Source: Paraburkholderia caffeinitolerans
GTDB taxonomy: Bacteria; Pseudomonadota; Gammaproteobacteria; Burkholderiales; Burkholderiaceae
DNA length: 64,000 bases
NCBI RefSeq assembly: GCF_902859945.1
Contig: NZ_CADIKL010000026.1
Location: 42,126 to 106,125 of the forward strand
Reading direction: 5' to 3'
Shown: piece after piece, positions 42,651-51,545 of the stretch
How positions within the stretch are numbered: the first letter of the stretch is position 1
Layout: each line of letters starts with the position of its first letter
Position numbers and translations under genes: made by a program
The notes under the pieces: generated by a model
The model's input: the letters and a program-made list of their open reading frames with translations, nothing else
The model's database searches: none
Told to the model about the DNA's origin: nothing

Positions 42651-43553
42651 ATGAACGAAGCGATGCACACCGCCGCATCATCAGCCACCCCGGCAACCGC
42701 CACGCTCGAAACGCGTCTCGCGCGCTTCGCGCTGCGCGACGCTCAGGTGGGCGAGGCGCGCGTGAGCTATCGCGAGGCAGGTAGCGAGCACGCCAAAGCG
42801 GCGCTGCCGCTCGTGCTCCTGCATGGCATTGGCTCCGGCGCGGCTTCGTGGGTGCAGCAGTTCGAAGCGCTGGGCGAGGCGGCCGGAAAACCGCGCCGCG
42901 TGCTCGCGTGGGACGCGCCGGGTTATGGCGCTTCCACACCGGTCGCGAACGCGTCTCCTGTTGCAGATGACTATGCGCGTGTACTGGCCGGCTGGCTCGA
43001 CACGCTCGGCATCGAGCGCTGCGTGCTGGTGGGGCATTCGCTCGGCGCGATCATCGCGGGCGCGTTTGCGGCCGCGCATCCCGAACGCGTGGCGGGCCTG
43101 CTGCTGATTTCTCCCGCCGCGGGTTATGGCGCGGCCGATGCGGCCGTGCGCGAAGAAAAGCGCGATGCGCGCCTCGCGATGCTGGCCGAACTCGGCCCAC
43201 AAGGCCTCGCGGAGAAGCGCAGCGCCAACATGCTTTCGCCGCACGCCAGCGCCGATGCGCGCGAGTGGGTGCGCTGGAACATGGCGCGCGTTGTCCCGCA
43301 TGGCTATGCGCAGGCCACGCATCTGCTCGCGAACGCCGATCTGGCCGCCGATCTCGCGCGTTGCGCGGGCAAGCTGCCCATCGCCGTTGCCGTGGGCGCG
43401 CAAGACACGATTACCCCGCCGCCGGCTTGCGAGCGGCTTGCGCGCATCGCGCAAGCGCCGTTCCAGATCGTGCCGCACGCGGGCCACGCAGGTTATATCG
43501 AGCAGCCCGACGCATACAGCGCACTGATCGATATGTTCTGCGCTGAACATTAA
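42651..43553 (+). CDS. Alpha/beta hydrolase (meta-cleavage hydrolase-like)
   Basis: A 300-residue alpha/beta-fold hydrolase. Oxyanion-hole motif VLLHGIGSGAASW, nucleophile elbow VLVGHSLGAIIAGAF, catalytic Asp near VAVGAQDTITPP and His in VPHAGHAGYIEQPD are all visible. The pattern resembles C-C hydrolases (MhpC/BphD type) that act after extradiol ring cleavage, matching the dioxygenase at 49288. Esterases and haloperoxidases share this fold, so the reaction is inferred from context. Confidence 0.82.
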   Translation: MNEAMHTAASSATPATATLETRLARFALRDAQVGEARVSYREAGSEHAKAALPLVLLHGIGSGAASWVQQFEALGEAAGKPRRVLAWDAPGYGASTPVANASPVADDYARVLAGWLDTLGIERCVLVGHSLGAIIAGAFAAAHPERVAGLLLISPAAGYGAADAAVREEKRDARLAMLAELGPQGLAEKRSANMLSPHASADAREWVRWNMARVVPHGYAQATHLLANADLAADLARCAGKLPIAVAVGAQDTITPPPACERLARIAQAPFQIVPHAGHAGYIEQPDAYSALIDMFCAEH

Positions 43554-43573
43554 GTACTACGGAGCTTAAAGGC

Positions 43574-44461
43574 ATGACACCCGACGTGGCCAACGCGTCC
43601 CCCGACGCTGACGCAGACCGCAACGACACGAGTTATCGCGTGCCGGGTCTGGAGCGGGGTTTGCGCATTCTGACCGAGTTCTCGCCGCGCGAGCCGGTGC
43701 TCGGCGCGCCCGAACTGTCGCGTCGCCTTGGCATTCCGCGCACCACGGTGTTTCGCCTGTTGCAGACGCTTGAATCGCTCGGCTTTCTGGAGCGCGCCGA
43801 CCGCGACCGCAACTATCGCCTCGGCGTGGCCGTGCTGCGGCTCGGCTTCGAATACCTGAGCTCGCTCGAACTGACCGATCTCGGCCTGCCGTTGATCGAG
43901 GCGCTGCGCGACGCCACCGGGTTGACCTCGCATATCGTGATTCGTGACGGACGCGACATCGTGTTCGTCGCCAAGGCGCAAAGCCACGCGCCCATTTTCA
44001 GCTCGGTGAAGGTCAATGTGGGCACGCGACTGCCCGCGTACGCCACGACGCACGGCCAAGTGCTGATGGGCGATCTCACGCTCGACGAATTGCGCGAGAT
44101 CTATCCGGAGCCTCAACTCGAACGCTTCACGCCTTCCACGCCGGAAACAGTCGAAGCGCTGTACGAGCGTATTCGCGAGGATGCGGAGCGCGGCTACGCT
44201 GTGAGCGAGTCGTCGTTCGAGCGCGGCATTTCGGTGGTGTCCGCACCGGTGCGCAACGACACGGGCCGCATCGCGGCCGTGGTGACGACCACCATTCCGC
44301 GCCCCGGCATCGACACACAACTGCTCGACAGCGGCCTGATCGACAAGGTGCGCCACACCGCCGACGAACTCTCGAAGCGCCTGAACTATCGTCCGCAGGC
44401 GTTGAAGGGCACGAGCAAGAGCAAGGGTACGGACTACATGAAGGCATTGGGGATCAAATGA
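43574..44461 (+). CDS. IclR-family transcriptional regulator 2
   Basis: A 295-residue IclR regulator inside the operon. The HTH is LERGLRILTEFSPREPVLGA, then PELSRRLGIPRTTVFRLLQT. The effector domain contains LIEALRDATGLTSHIVIRDG and ESSFERGISVVSAPVRNDTG. It is very similar throughout to the IclR at 36928, so the two arose by duplication, but it lacks the long acidic N-terminus. It starts 20 bp after the hydrolase gene and overlaps the next gene by 4 bp (ATGA). It probably senses a pathway intermediate and controls the divergent 39-kb promoters. Confidence 0.88.
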   Translation: MTPDVANASPDADADRNDTSYRVPGLERGLRILTEFSPREPVLGAPELSRRLGIPRTTVFRLLQTLESLGFLERADRDRNYRLGVAVLRLGFEYLSSLELTDLGLPLIEALRDATGLTSHIVIRDGRDIVFVAKAQSHAPIFSSVKVNVGTRLPAYATTHGQVLMGDLTLDELREIYPEPQLERFTPSTPETVEALYERIREDAERGYAVSESSFERGISVVSAPVRNDTGRIAAVVTTTIPRPGIDTQLLDSGLIDKVRHTADELSKRLNYRPQALKGTSKSKGTDYMKALGIK

Positions 44462-45279
44462 TTCAACTCGACTTGACCGGCCAGGTTGCAGTGGTGACGG
44501 GTGGCTCATCCGGCATCGGCCTCGCCACCGCCGAACTCTTTCTGCATGCGGGCGCATCGGTCGCGATCTGTGGCCGCGACAGCGACCGCCTCGCGCGCGC
44601 CGAACGCGAACTGCGCGAGCGGCATCCGCAAGCGCAACTGCTGGCCGCGCGCTGCGACGTGCTCGACGCCGCCGACGTGGCTGCATTCGCCAGCGAAGTC
44701 GAAAAGCGCTTCGGCCGCGCCGACATGCTCGTGAACAACGCGGGCCAGGGCCGCGTCTCCACCTTCGCCAATACCACCGACGAAGCCTGGCGCGAAGAAC
44801 TGGACCTCAAGTACTTCAGCATCATCCGCCCGACGCGCGCGTTCCTGCCGATGCTGCGCAATGCCGCGAATCAAGGTGATGGCAACGCCGCAATCGTCTG
44901 CGTGAACTCGCTGCTCGCTTTGCAGCCCGAGCCGCACATGGTGGCGACCTCGTCGGCGCGCGCGGGCGTGCTCAGCCTCATCAAGTCGCTCGCGGTGGAA
45001 CTCGCGCCCGAGCACATTCGCGTGAACTCGATCCTGATCGGCATCGTGGAGTCGGGCCAATGGCGCCGCCGCTACGAAGCCGACGGAGAGGCACAGGCCG
45101 CCGGCCAGAGCTGGGAAGACTGGACCCGCGAGCTCGCACGCAAGAAACACATTCCACTCGGCCGCTTCGGCCGTCCCGAAGAAGCGGCCCAGGCGCTGTT
45201 TTATCTGGCCACGTCCCTGTCGTCCTATACGACGGGCAGTCATATCGATGTATCTGGAGGCGTTGCACGTCATGTCTAA
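44458..45279 (+). CDS. SDR-fold protein lacking the catalytic tetrad
   Basis: A 273-residue protein with a normal Rossmann cofactor site (VAVVTGGSSGIGLATAEL) and NNAG at 93-96. Three of the four SDR catalytic residues are changed, judged by spacing from Ser151. The Tyr position is Thr164 and the Lys position is Arg168 (MVATSSARAG). The structural Asn position is Lys118 (LDLKYFS). It may be a non-reducing SDR, a binding subunit or use different chemistry. ATG 44458 overlaps the iclR stop, and its own stop overlaps the TPP-enzyme start by 8 bp. Confidence 0.8.
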   Translation: MIQLDLTGQVAVVTGGSSGIGLATAELFLHAGASVAICGRDSDRLARAERELRERHPQAQLLAARCDVLDAADVAAFASEVEKRFGRADMLVNNAGQGRVSTFANTTDEAWREELDLKYFSIIRPTRAFLPMLRNAANQGDGNAAIVCVNSLLALQPEPHMVATSSARAGVLSLIKSLAVELAPEHIRVNSILIGIVESGQWRRRYEADGEAQAAGQSWEDWTRELARKKHIPLGRFGRPEEAAQALFYLATSLSSYTTGSHIDVSGGVARHV

Positions 45280-46930
45280 TCAAACCACCGTCGGCGAACT
45301 GATCGCCGCCTTCCTCGAACAGTGCGGAGTCCAAACCGCTTTCGGCGTGATCTCGATTCACAATATGCCGATTCTCGACGCCATCGGCCGGCGCGGCAAT
45401 ATCCGCTATGTGGGCGCGCGCGGCGAAGCGGGCGCGCTCAACATGGCGGACGGTCTCGCGCGCGTCTCGGGCGGTCTCGGCGTGGCGTTCACGAGCACTG
45501 GCACGGCGGCGGGCAACGCAGCGGGCGCGATGGTCGAAGCGCTCACGGCAGGCACGGCGGTGCTGCACATCACCGGCCAGATTGAAACCGAATACCTCGA
45601 TCAGGACCTCGCCTATATTCACGAGGCGCCGGACCAGCTCGCCATGCTCCAGTCGATTTCGAAAGCCGCGTTCCGCGTGCGCTCGGTCGAGACCGCGCTG
45701 CCGACTATCCGCGAAGCCGTGCGCATCGCGCAAACCGCGCCGAGCGGCCCGGTGAGCGTGGAGATTCCCATCGACATTCAGGCCGCGCTGACCGAGTGGC
45801 CCGTTGACCTGAGCGCCCCGCACCTCACGACGCTCACGCATGACGAAGCGCGCGTGGAGCAACTGGCGAACGAACTCGCAAAGGCCAAGCGTCCGCTGCT
45901 GTGGCTCGGCGGCGGCACGCGCCATGCACGCGCGGCGGTCGAGCGTCTGGTGGCGCTGGGCTTTGGCGTGGTGACGAGCGTGCAAGGCCGCGGCGTGCTG
46001 CCCGAAGATCATCCGGCCACGCTGGGCGCGTTCAACGTGAGCCCCTCGGTCGAGCGCTTCTACAAGACCTGCGATGCGATGCTCGTGGTGGGCTCGCGCC
46101 TGCGCGGCAACGAAACGCTCAAGTACAAGCTCGGCCTGCCGCAGCCGCTTTACCGCATCGATGCCGACGCGCTCGCCGACAACCGCGGCTACCGCAACGC
46201 GCTGTTCGTGCACGGCGACTCTGCGCGCGTGCTCGATGCGCTCGCCACGCGCCTCGAAAACCGCATCAAGGTCGATCCGCAATTCGCCGCCGATCTGGCT
46301 GAAGCGCGCGAAGTCGCCGTGTCGGATACGGCGAAGGGCCTCGGCCCGTACCGCCGCCTCGTGGAATCGCTGCAGCACGCCGTGGGCCGCGACTACAACT
46401 GGGTGCGCGACGTCACGATCTCGAACAGCACGTGGGGCAACCGCCTGCTGAAGATTTTCTCGCCGCGTGCGGGCGTGCATGCGCTCGGCGGCGGCATCGG
46501 CCAGGGCATGCAGATGGCGATTGGCGCGGCGCTCGCGAACGCTGCCGCGAAGACCGTGTGCCTCGTGGGCGACGGCGGCCTGATGGTGAACGTGGGCGAG
46601 CTGGCTACGGCCGTGCAGGAAAAGGCCAACGTGATGATCGTGCTGATGAACGATCAGTGCTATGGCGTGATCCGCAACATTCAGGACGCGCAGTACGGCG
46701 GCCGCCGCATGTTCGTCGATCTGCATCAGCCGGAGTTCTCGCAGTTTTGCGCGAGCCTGGGGCTGAAGCACTTCCGCCTGTCGTCGCTCGACGACGCCGA
46801 TCGCCTGATTCAGGAAGGCATGGCATTCGACGGCCCGGTGCTGCTCGAAGTGGACATGAAATCCGTGGGCAGCTTCGAGACGGTTTTTGCGGGCCCGCCG
46901 GTGCGCAAAGAGGAGCCCCAGAATGCATAA
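45272..46930 (+). CDS. Thiamine pyrophosphate-dependent enzyme (acetolactate synthase/decarboxylase family)
   Basis: A 552-residue ThDP enzyme of the pyruvate oxidase/acetolactate synthase/benzoylformate decarboxylase superfamily. The cofactor-activating Glu is E52 in YVGARGEAGALNMADG. The diphosphate/Mg motif is CLVGDGGLMVNVGEL, ending NDQCYG. The middle domain (DEARVEQLANELAKAKRPLL) has no clear FAD-binding features. Likely reactions are decarboxylation of a 2-oxo acid or carboligation; the substrate is unknown. ATG 45272 (GGAGG 12 nt upstream) gives an 8-bp overlap with the SDR gene. Confidence 0.88.
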   Translation: MSNQTTVGELIAAFLEQCGVQTAFGVISIHNMPILDAIGRRGNIRYVGARGEAGALNMADGLARVSGGLGVAFTSTGTAAGNAAGAMVEALTAGTAVLHITGQIETEYLDQDLAYIHEAPDQLAMLQSISKAAFRVRSVETALPTIREAVRIAQTAPSGPVSVEIPIDIQAALTEWPVDLSAPHLTTLTHDEARVEQLANELAKAKRPLLWLGGGTRHARAAVERLVALGFGVVTSVQGRGVLPEDHPATLGAFNVSPSVERFYKTCDAMLVVGSRLRGNETLKYKLGLPQPLYRIDADALADNRGYRNALFVHGDSARVLDALATRLENRIKVDPQFAADLAEAREVAVSDTAKGLGPYRRLVESLQHAVGRDYNWVRDVTISNSTWGNRLLKIFSPRAGVHALGGGIGQGMQMAIGAALANAAAKTVCLVGDGGLMVNVGELATAVQEKANVMIVLMNDQCYGVIRNIQDAQYGGRRMFVDLHQPEFSQFCASLGLKHFRLSSLDDADRLIQEGMAFDGPVLLEVDMKSVGSFETVFAGPPVRKEEPQNA

Positions 46931-47756
46931 CAACCAGGCGAACCCCATGCCACACGCACCTATCGACATCGCAATGATCGGCTTCGGCGCGATCGGGCAG
47001 ACGGTGTATCGCGCAGTCGCGGCGGACCCGCTCGTGCACGTCTCGCACGTGATCGTGCCCGAGCAGCATGCCGCCGCCGTGCGCGAGCAGGTGGACGGCG
47101 CAGTGGAAGTGGTGTCGTCGGTGCGGGCGCTGTCGACCAGGCCGCAGTTCGCGCTCGAATGCGCGGGCCATGCGGCGCTGATCGATCACGTCGTGCCGCT
47201 GTTGCAAAGCGGCACCGATTGCGCGGTGAACTCGATCGGCGCGCTCTCCGATGTCGACTTGCTCGAACGCCTGTCGCTCGCCGCCGACGAAGGCGGCGCC
47301 ACCGTCACGCTGCTCTCCGGCGCGATCGGCGGCATCGACGCGCTTTCGGCGGCCAAGCTCGGCGGCCTCGACGAAGTGCTGTACACGGGCCGCAAGCCGC
47401 CGCTCGGCTGGCTCGACACGCCGGCGGAAAAGGTCTGCGATCTGCGCACGCTCACGAAGGAGCAAGTGATCTTCGAAGGCAGCGCACGCGAAGCGGCGCG
47501 GCTCTTTCCGAAGAACGCGAACGTGGCGGCTACCATCGCGCTCGCGGGTCTCGGGCTCGATCAGACCAAGGTGCGCCTGATTGCCGATCCGGCGGTAGAG
47601 CGCAACGTGCACCGCATCGTGGCGCGCGGCATGTTCGGCGAAATGTCGCTGGAGATGTGCGGCAAGCCGCTGCCCGACAACCCGAAGACCTCGGCACTCA
47701 CCGCGTACAGCGCGATTCGCGCGCTACGCAACCGGGCCGCGCGCTGCGTGATTTAA
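46923..47756 (+). CDS. L-aspartate dehydrogenase-like oxidoreductase
   Basis: A 277-residue NAD(P)-dependent enzyme. The N-terminal Rossmann motif is IAMIGFGAIGQTVYRAVAAD. ECAGHAALIDHVVPLL and VNSIGALSDVDLLE follow. The C-terminal catalytic half has LLSGAIGGIDALSAAKLGGL, with a candidate catalytic His in ERNVHRIVARGMFG. The family reduces iminosuccinate or oxidises aspartate. No nadA or nadC is nearby, so a catabolic or imine-reducing role is more likely than NAD synthesis. It overlaps the TPP gene by 8 bp (ATGCATAA). From memory, a similar locus exists in Pseudomonas aeruginosa. Confidence 0.85.
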   Translation: MHNNQANPMPHAPIDIAMIGFGAIGQTVYRAVAADPLVHVSHVIVPEQHAAAVREQVDGAVEVVSSVRALSTRPQFALECAGHAALIDHVVPLLQSGTDCAVNSIGALSDVDLLERLSLAADEGGATVTLLSGAIGGIDALSAAKLGGLDEVLYTGRKPPLGWLDTPAEKVCDLRTLTKEQVIFEGSAREAARLFPKNANVAATIALAGLGLDQTKVRLIADPAVERNVHRIVARGMFGEMSLEMCGKPLPDNPKTSALTAYSAIRALRNRAARCVI

Positions 47757-47776
47757 CGAACGAAGAGACCTCAGAC

Positions 47777-49270
47777 ATGACTCCATTCGATACCAGCCTC
47801 GTGCCGACCGGCGATATCCTGATCGGCGGCGAGTGGCGCCAGGGGCGCGCCGCGCCCTTCGCGAGCCTCTATCCCGCCGACCAGTCGGTGAACATGGAGG
47901 TCTCGACGGCGAGCGCCGAAGATGCCAGCGAGGCGGTCGAGAAAGCGCACGCGGCGTGGAAGCACAGCGAATGGGCCGGCATGAAGCCGCATCTGCGCGC
48001 GCTCGTGCTCTACCGCATCGCCGACCTCATCATGCAGCGCCACGAAGCGCTCGCCCAATTGCAGCGCCGCGATAACGGCAAGCCCATCGGCGAAACGCGC
48101 GTGCTGGTGGCGAGCGCCGCCAACACGTTCCGCTACTTCGCGGCCTGCCTCGAAACGCTCGACGACGAACTCACGCCGCCGCGCGGCGATTACCTGACGA
48201 TGAGCGTGCATGAGCCCATCGGCGTTATCGCGGCAATCACGCCGTGGAATTCGCCGATTGCCTCCGATGCCCAGAAGCTCGCGCCCGCGCTCGCGGCCGG
48301 CAACGCGGTGGTGCTCAAGCCCGCCGAAGTCACGCCGCTGGTTTCGCTTGCGCTGGCGCGCATCTGCGAGGAAGCGGGCGTGCCCACGGGCATCCTGAGC
48401 GTGCTGCCCGGCAAGGGCTCGGTGATCGGCGACGTGCTGGTGCGCCATCCGCTCGTGAAGAAGGTTTCGTTCACGGGCGGCACCGAAGTGGGCCGCGGCA
48501 TCGCACGCATCGCTGCGGAAAAGCTTATGCCTGTGTCGCTCGAACTGGGCGGCAAGTCGCCGACCATCGTGTTCGAAGACGCCGATCTCGACCACGCCGT
48601 GAACGGCGTGCTGTACGGCATTTTCAGCTCGTCGGGCGAGGCATGCATTGCCGGGTCGCGCCTGTTCGTGCAGCGCTCGATTTACGACACGTTCATGCAG
48701 CGGCTTGTGGAAGGTGCGCGCAAGCTGCGCGTGGGAGACCCGACGCGCGAGAACACGCAGATGGGGCCGCTCATCACCGCGAAACATCGCGAGTCGGTGG
48801 AGCGCTACGTTGCGATTGGTCTGGAAGAGGGCGGTCGACTGCTGTGCGGCGGCGAGCGTCCTGTGGGCGACGGTCGCGAGAACGGCTTCTTTTATCAGCC
48901 GACCATTCTGGAAGGACTCCAGAACAGTGCGCGCATCTGCCAGGAAGAAATCTTCGGACCGGTACTGGTGGCCATGCCGTTTGACGACGAAGCCGCGCTC
49001 ATCGAAGAAGCCAACGACAGCGTGTTCGGTCTTGCCGCCGGCATCTGGACGCGCGACTACAAGCGCGCGTGGCGCGTGGCGCGCAAGCTCGAAGCTGGCA
49101 CGGTCTGGATCAATACCTACAAGCTGTTCTCGATTTCCACGCCGTTCTCGGGCTGGAAGGAGAGCGGCATGGGCCGCGAGAAAGGGCGGCTCGGCATTCG
49201 CGAATACATGCAGCAGAAGAGCCTCTACTGGGGCTTGAACGACGCGCCGCTACCCTGGGCCAACGCCTGA
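47777..49270 (+). CDS. NAD(P)+-dependent aldehyde dehydrogenase
   Basis: A 497-residue ALDH-superfamily enzyme. PWNSPI at 156-161, LELGGKSP with Glu256, and catalytic Cys290 in SSSGEACIAGSRLFV are present, with length typical for class 1/2 enzymes. ATG 47777 is 20 bp after the aspartate dehydrogenase-like gene. It probably oxidises an aldehyde released by the TPP enzyme or the hydrolase. Several long out-of-frame open frames in this region are GC artefacts. Confidence 0.9.
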   Translation: MTPFDTSLVPTGDILIGGEWRQGRAAPFASLYPADQSVNMEVSTASAEDASEAVEKAHAAWKHSEWAGMKPHLRALVLYRIADLIMQRHEALAQLQRRDNGKPIGETRVLVASAANTFRYFAACLETLDDELTPPRGDYLTMSVHEPIGVIAAITPWNSPIASDAQKLAPALAAGNAVVLKPAEVTPLVSLALARICEEAGVPTGILSVLPGKGSVIGDVLVRHPLVKKVSFTGGTEVGRGIARIAAEKLMPVSLELGGKSPTIVFEDADLDHAVNGVLYGIFSSSGEACIAGSRLFVQRSIYDTFMQRLVEGARKLRVGDPTRENTQMGPLITAKHRESVERYVAIGLEEGGRLLCGGERPVGDGRENGFFYQPTILEGLQNSARICQEEIFGPVLVAMPFDDEAALIEEANDSVFGLAAGIWTRDYKRAWRVARKLEAGTVWINTYKLFSISTPFSGWKESGMGREKGRLGIREYMQQKSLYWGLNDAPLPWANA

Positions 49271-49287
49271 GCGCGCGCAACGGAGCA

Positions 49288-50256
49288 ATGAACATGACGA
49301 TTCTCGGCATCGAACAGATTACCTACGGCGTGACCGACCTTGAAACCTGCCGCCGCTTTTTCGCGGACTGGGGTTTGAAGGAGACGTCGCATGACGAAAC
49401 GCGCGCGCGCTTCGAAACGCTCAACGGCTGCACCGTGCTCGTGGCCGACGCGAACGACGCGTCGCTGCCCACTGCATTCGAAGCGGGCCCGACGCTGCGC
49501 GAAGTGACGTGGGGCGTGGCCACGCGCGAAGAACTCGACGCGCTGCGCGAGCGCCTGAAGGACCAACCCGGCTACTACAGCGACGCCGACGCGGTGGGCT
49601 GCTTCGACCCGGCCGGCATGGCGATTCGCGTGGAAGTCACGCGCCGTCGCGAGATCGACCTGAAGGGCTCGCTGTCGAACGTGTGGGGCCAGACGCTGCG
49701 CGTGGATACGCCGTCGCCCATCTATGAACGCGCGGAGCCGGTGGAAGTGGGCCACGTGGTGTTCTTCACGAACTGCCTCGCGGAACAGGAAAAGTTCTAT
49801 CACGAACTGCTCGGCTTCGAGACCTCGGACCGCTATCCGAATCGCGGCGCGTTCATGCGCTGCGCGCCGCACGGCGGTCACCACGACCTGTTCCTGCTCG
49901 CGCTGCCCGACGGCAAGAAGGGCCTCAATCACGTGGCGTTCACGGTGCGCGACATCCACGAGGTGTTCGGCGGCGGCCTGCATATCAGCCGTTGCGGCTG
50001 GACCACGCAACTCGGTCCGGGCCGGCATCCGGTTTCGTCGGCGTACTTCTGGTACTTCAAGAACCCGGCGGGCGGCCTGATCGAGTATTACGCCGATGAA
50101 GACGTGCTCACGCCCGAATGGCAGCCGCGCGAGTTCGAGCCGGGCCCGACCGTGTTCGCGGAATGGGCCATCGACGGCGGCCTCGACGGCAATACGCGCC
50201 GCCAGAAGAACGCCGAAGCGCCGCAAGGCAAGTTCATGACGGAGCGTAAGCAATGA
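49288..50256 (+). CDS. Extradiol-type VOC dioxygenase
   Basis: A 322-residue two-domain vicinal-oxygen-chelate protein. The C-terminal domain carries the iron ligands H155 (VEVGHVVFF), H215 (KGLNHVAFTV) and E266 (GGLIEYYAD), the pattern of type I extradiol ring-cleavage dioxygenases. The N-terminal domain (IEQITYGVTDLETCRRFFAD) is the non-catalytic copy. GGAG precedes ATG 49288; ATG 49294 is a near alternative. It probably opens a catechol-like ring made by the Rieske oxygenase and SDR. It overlaps the reductase gene by 4 bp. Confidence 0.85.
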   Translation: MNMTILGIEQITYGVTDLETCRRFFADWGLKETSHDETRARFETLNGCTVLVADANDASLPTAFEAGPTLREVTWGVATREELDALRERLKDQPGYYSDADAVGCFDPAGMAIRVEVTRRREIDLKGSLSNVWGQTLRVDTPSPIYERAEPVEVGHVVFFTNCLAEQEKFYHELLGFETSDRYPNRGAFMRCAPHGGHHDLFLLALPDGKKGLNHVAFTVRDIHEVFGGGLHISRCGWTTQLGPGRHPVSSAYFWYFKNPAGGLIEYYADEDVLTPEWQPREFEPGPTVFAEWAIDGGLDGNTRRQKNAEAPQGKFMTERKQ

Positions 50257-51494
50257 GCGACGCACAGGAAAACAGCGCACAGGATGCGCCGCGCACGGTT
50301 GTTGTGATCGGCGGCGGCCAGGCCGCGGGCTGGATCGTGAAGACGCTGCGCAAGGAAGGCTACGCGGGCCGTCTCGTGATGATCGCCGACGAAGTGCATC
50401 TGCCCTACGAGCGCCCGCCGCTTTCGAAGGCCGTGCTCGCGGGCGAGGCCGATATCGAAACGGTGCGCATTGCGAAGCCCGACGAATTCGCGGCGCTGAA
50501 TGTCGAAGCTTGGCAGCCCGACTGCGCGACGGCCATCGACCGCGCGGCGCGCGTGGTGACCACGCGCTCGGGCCGCGAAGTGAAGTACGACCGCCTCGTG
50601 ATCGCCACGGGCGGCGCGGCGCGCAAGCTGCCCGCGAGCGTGGCGAAGAGCGCGCACGTGACCTACCTGCGCACGCTCGACGAGGCGATGGCGCTGGGCG
50701 AGCGGCTGCGCCGCAGCCAGCGCGTGCTGGTGGTGGGCGGCGGCTGGATCGGGCTCGAAGTGGCCGCCACGGCGCGCAAGCTCGGCGTGGAGGCCACCGT
50801 GGTGGAAGGCGCGCCGCGTTTGTGCGCGCGTTCGCTGCCGCAGGACGTCTCGGACTTCCTGCTCGATCTGCATCGCGCGAACGGCGTGGACGTGCGGCTG
50901 AACGCGTCGCTGGTTTCGCTGGAAGACAGCGCCCAGGGCGGTGTACGCGCGACCTTTGCCGACGGCAGCACGCTCGACGCGGATTTCGCCGTCGCCGGTA
51001 TTGGCCTCGCGCCGCATACGGCGCTGGCCGAGGCAGCGGGGCTTGCCGTGGAAGACGGCATCGTCGTGGACGAATTCGGTGAAACTTCGGACCCCTGCAT
51101 TTTTGCGTGCGGCGACGTCGCAAACCATCCGAACGCGTGGCTCAAGCGCCGCGTGCGGCTGGAGTCGTGGGCCAATGCCCAGAACCAGGCGATTGCCTCG
51201 GCCAAGGCTGTGCTGGGCGTGAAAGCGCCCTATGCGGAAATTCCGTGGTTCTGGTCCGACCAGTACGACGTGAATCTGCAGATTCTCGGCGATATTCCGG
51301 CCGGCGTCGCACCGGCGCTGCGCGGCAGCCTCGGAGAAAAGCGCGCGACGCTGTTCTTCGTGGTGGACGGGCATCTGCGCGGTGTCATCGCGATCAACTC
51401 GGCGCGCGACCTCAAGCTCGCGCGTAAATGGATGAGCCAGGGGCGCGCGGTCGATATCGCGGCGCTCACGGACACCAGCAAGGCGCTCGCTTAA
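50253..51494 (+). CDS. Ferredoxin reductase (FAD, NAD(P)H-dependent)
   Basis: A 413-residue reductase of the BphA4/putidaredoxin reductase type. It has FAD motif VVVIGGGQAAGWIVKTLRKE, NAD motif VLVVGGGWIGLEVAATARKL, second FAD motif IFACGDVANHPNAW, and the C-terminal domain with WFWSDQYDVNLQILGD. It would pass electrons from NADH to the ferredoxin at 39495. ATG 50253 gives a 4-bp ATGA overlap with the dioxygenase gene. It differs from the 20.1-kb reductase, which is rubredoxin-specific by context. Confidence 0.9.
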   Translation: MSDAQENSAQDAPRTVVVIGGGQAAGWIVKTLRKEGYAGRLVMIADEVHLPYERPPLSKAVLAGEADIETVRIAKPDEFAALNVEAWQPDCATAIDRAARVVTTRSGREVKYDRLVIATGGAARKLPASVAKSAHVTYLRTLDEAMALGERLRRSQRVLVVGGGWIGLEVAATARKLGVEATVVEGAPRLCARSLPQDVSDFLLDLHRANGVDVRLNASLVSLEDSAQGGVRATFADGSTLDADFAVAGIGLAPHTALAEAAGLAVEDGIVVDEFGETSDPCIFACGDVANHPNAWLKRRVRLESWANAQNQAIASAKAVLGVKAPYAEIPWFWSDQYDVNLQILGDIPAGVAPALRGSLGEKRATLFFVVDGHLRGVIAINSARDLKLARKWMSQGRAVDIAALTDTSKALA

Positions 51495-51545
51495 GGCAAC
51501 ACTACGGCAGCACACAAGAGACAACACGGAGACGGGACGACAGGC

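Noticed and set aside
44981..46969. Minus-strand open frame of 662 codons
   Set aside because: It is antisense to the ThDP enzyme, with biased His/Arg composition and no motif.
47159..47776. N-terminal extension of the aldehyde dehydrogenase
   Set aside because: It overlaps the aspartate dehydrogenase-like gene in another frame and is Arg-rich. ATG 47777 begins the ALDH domain.
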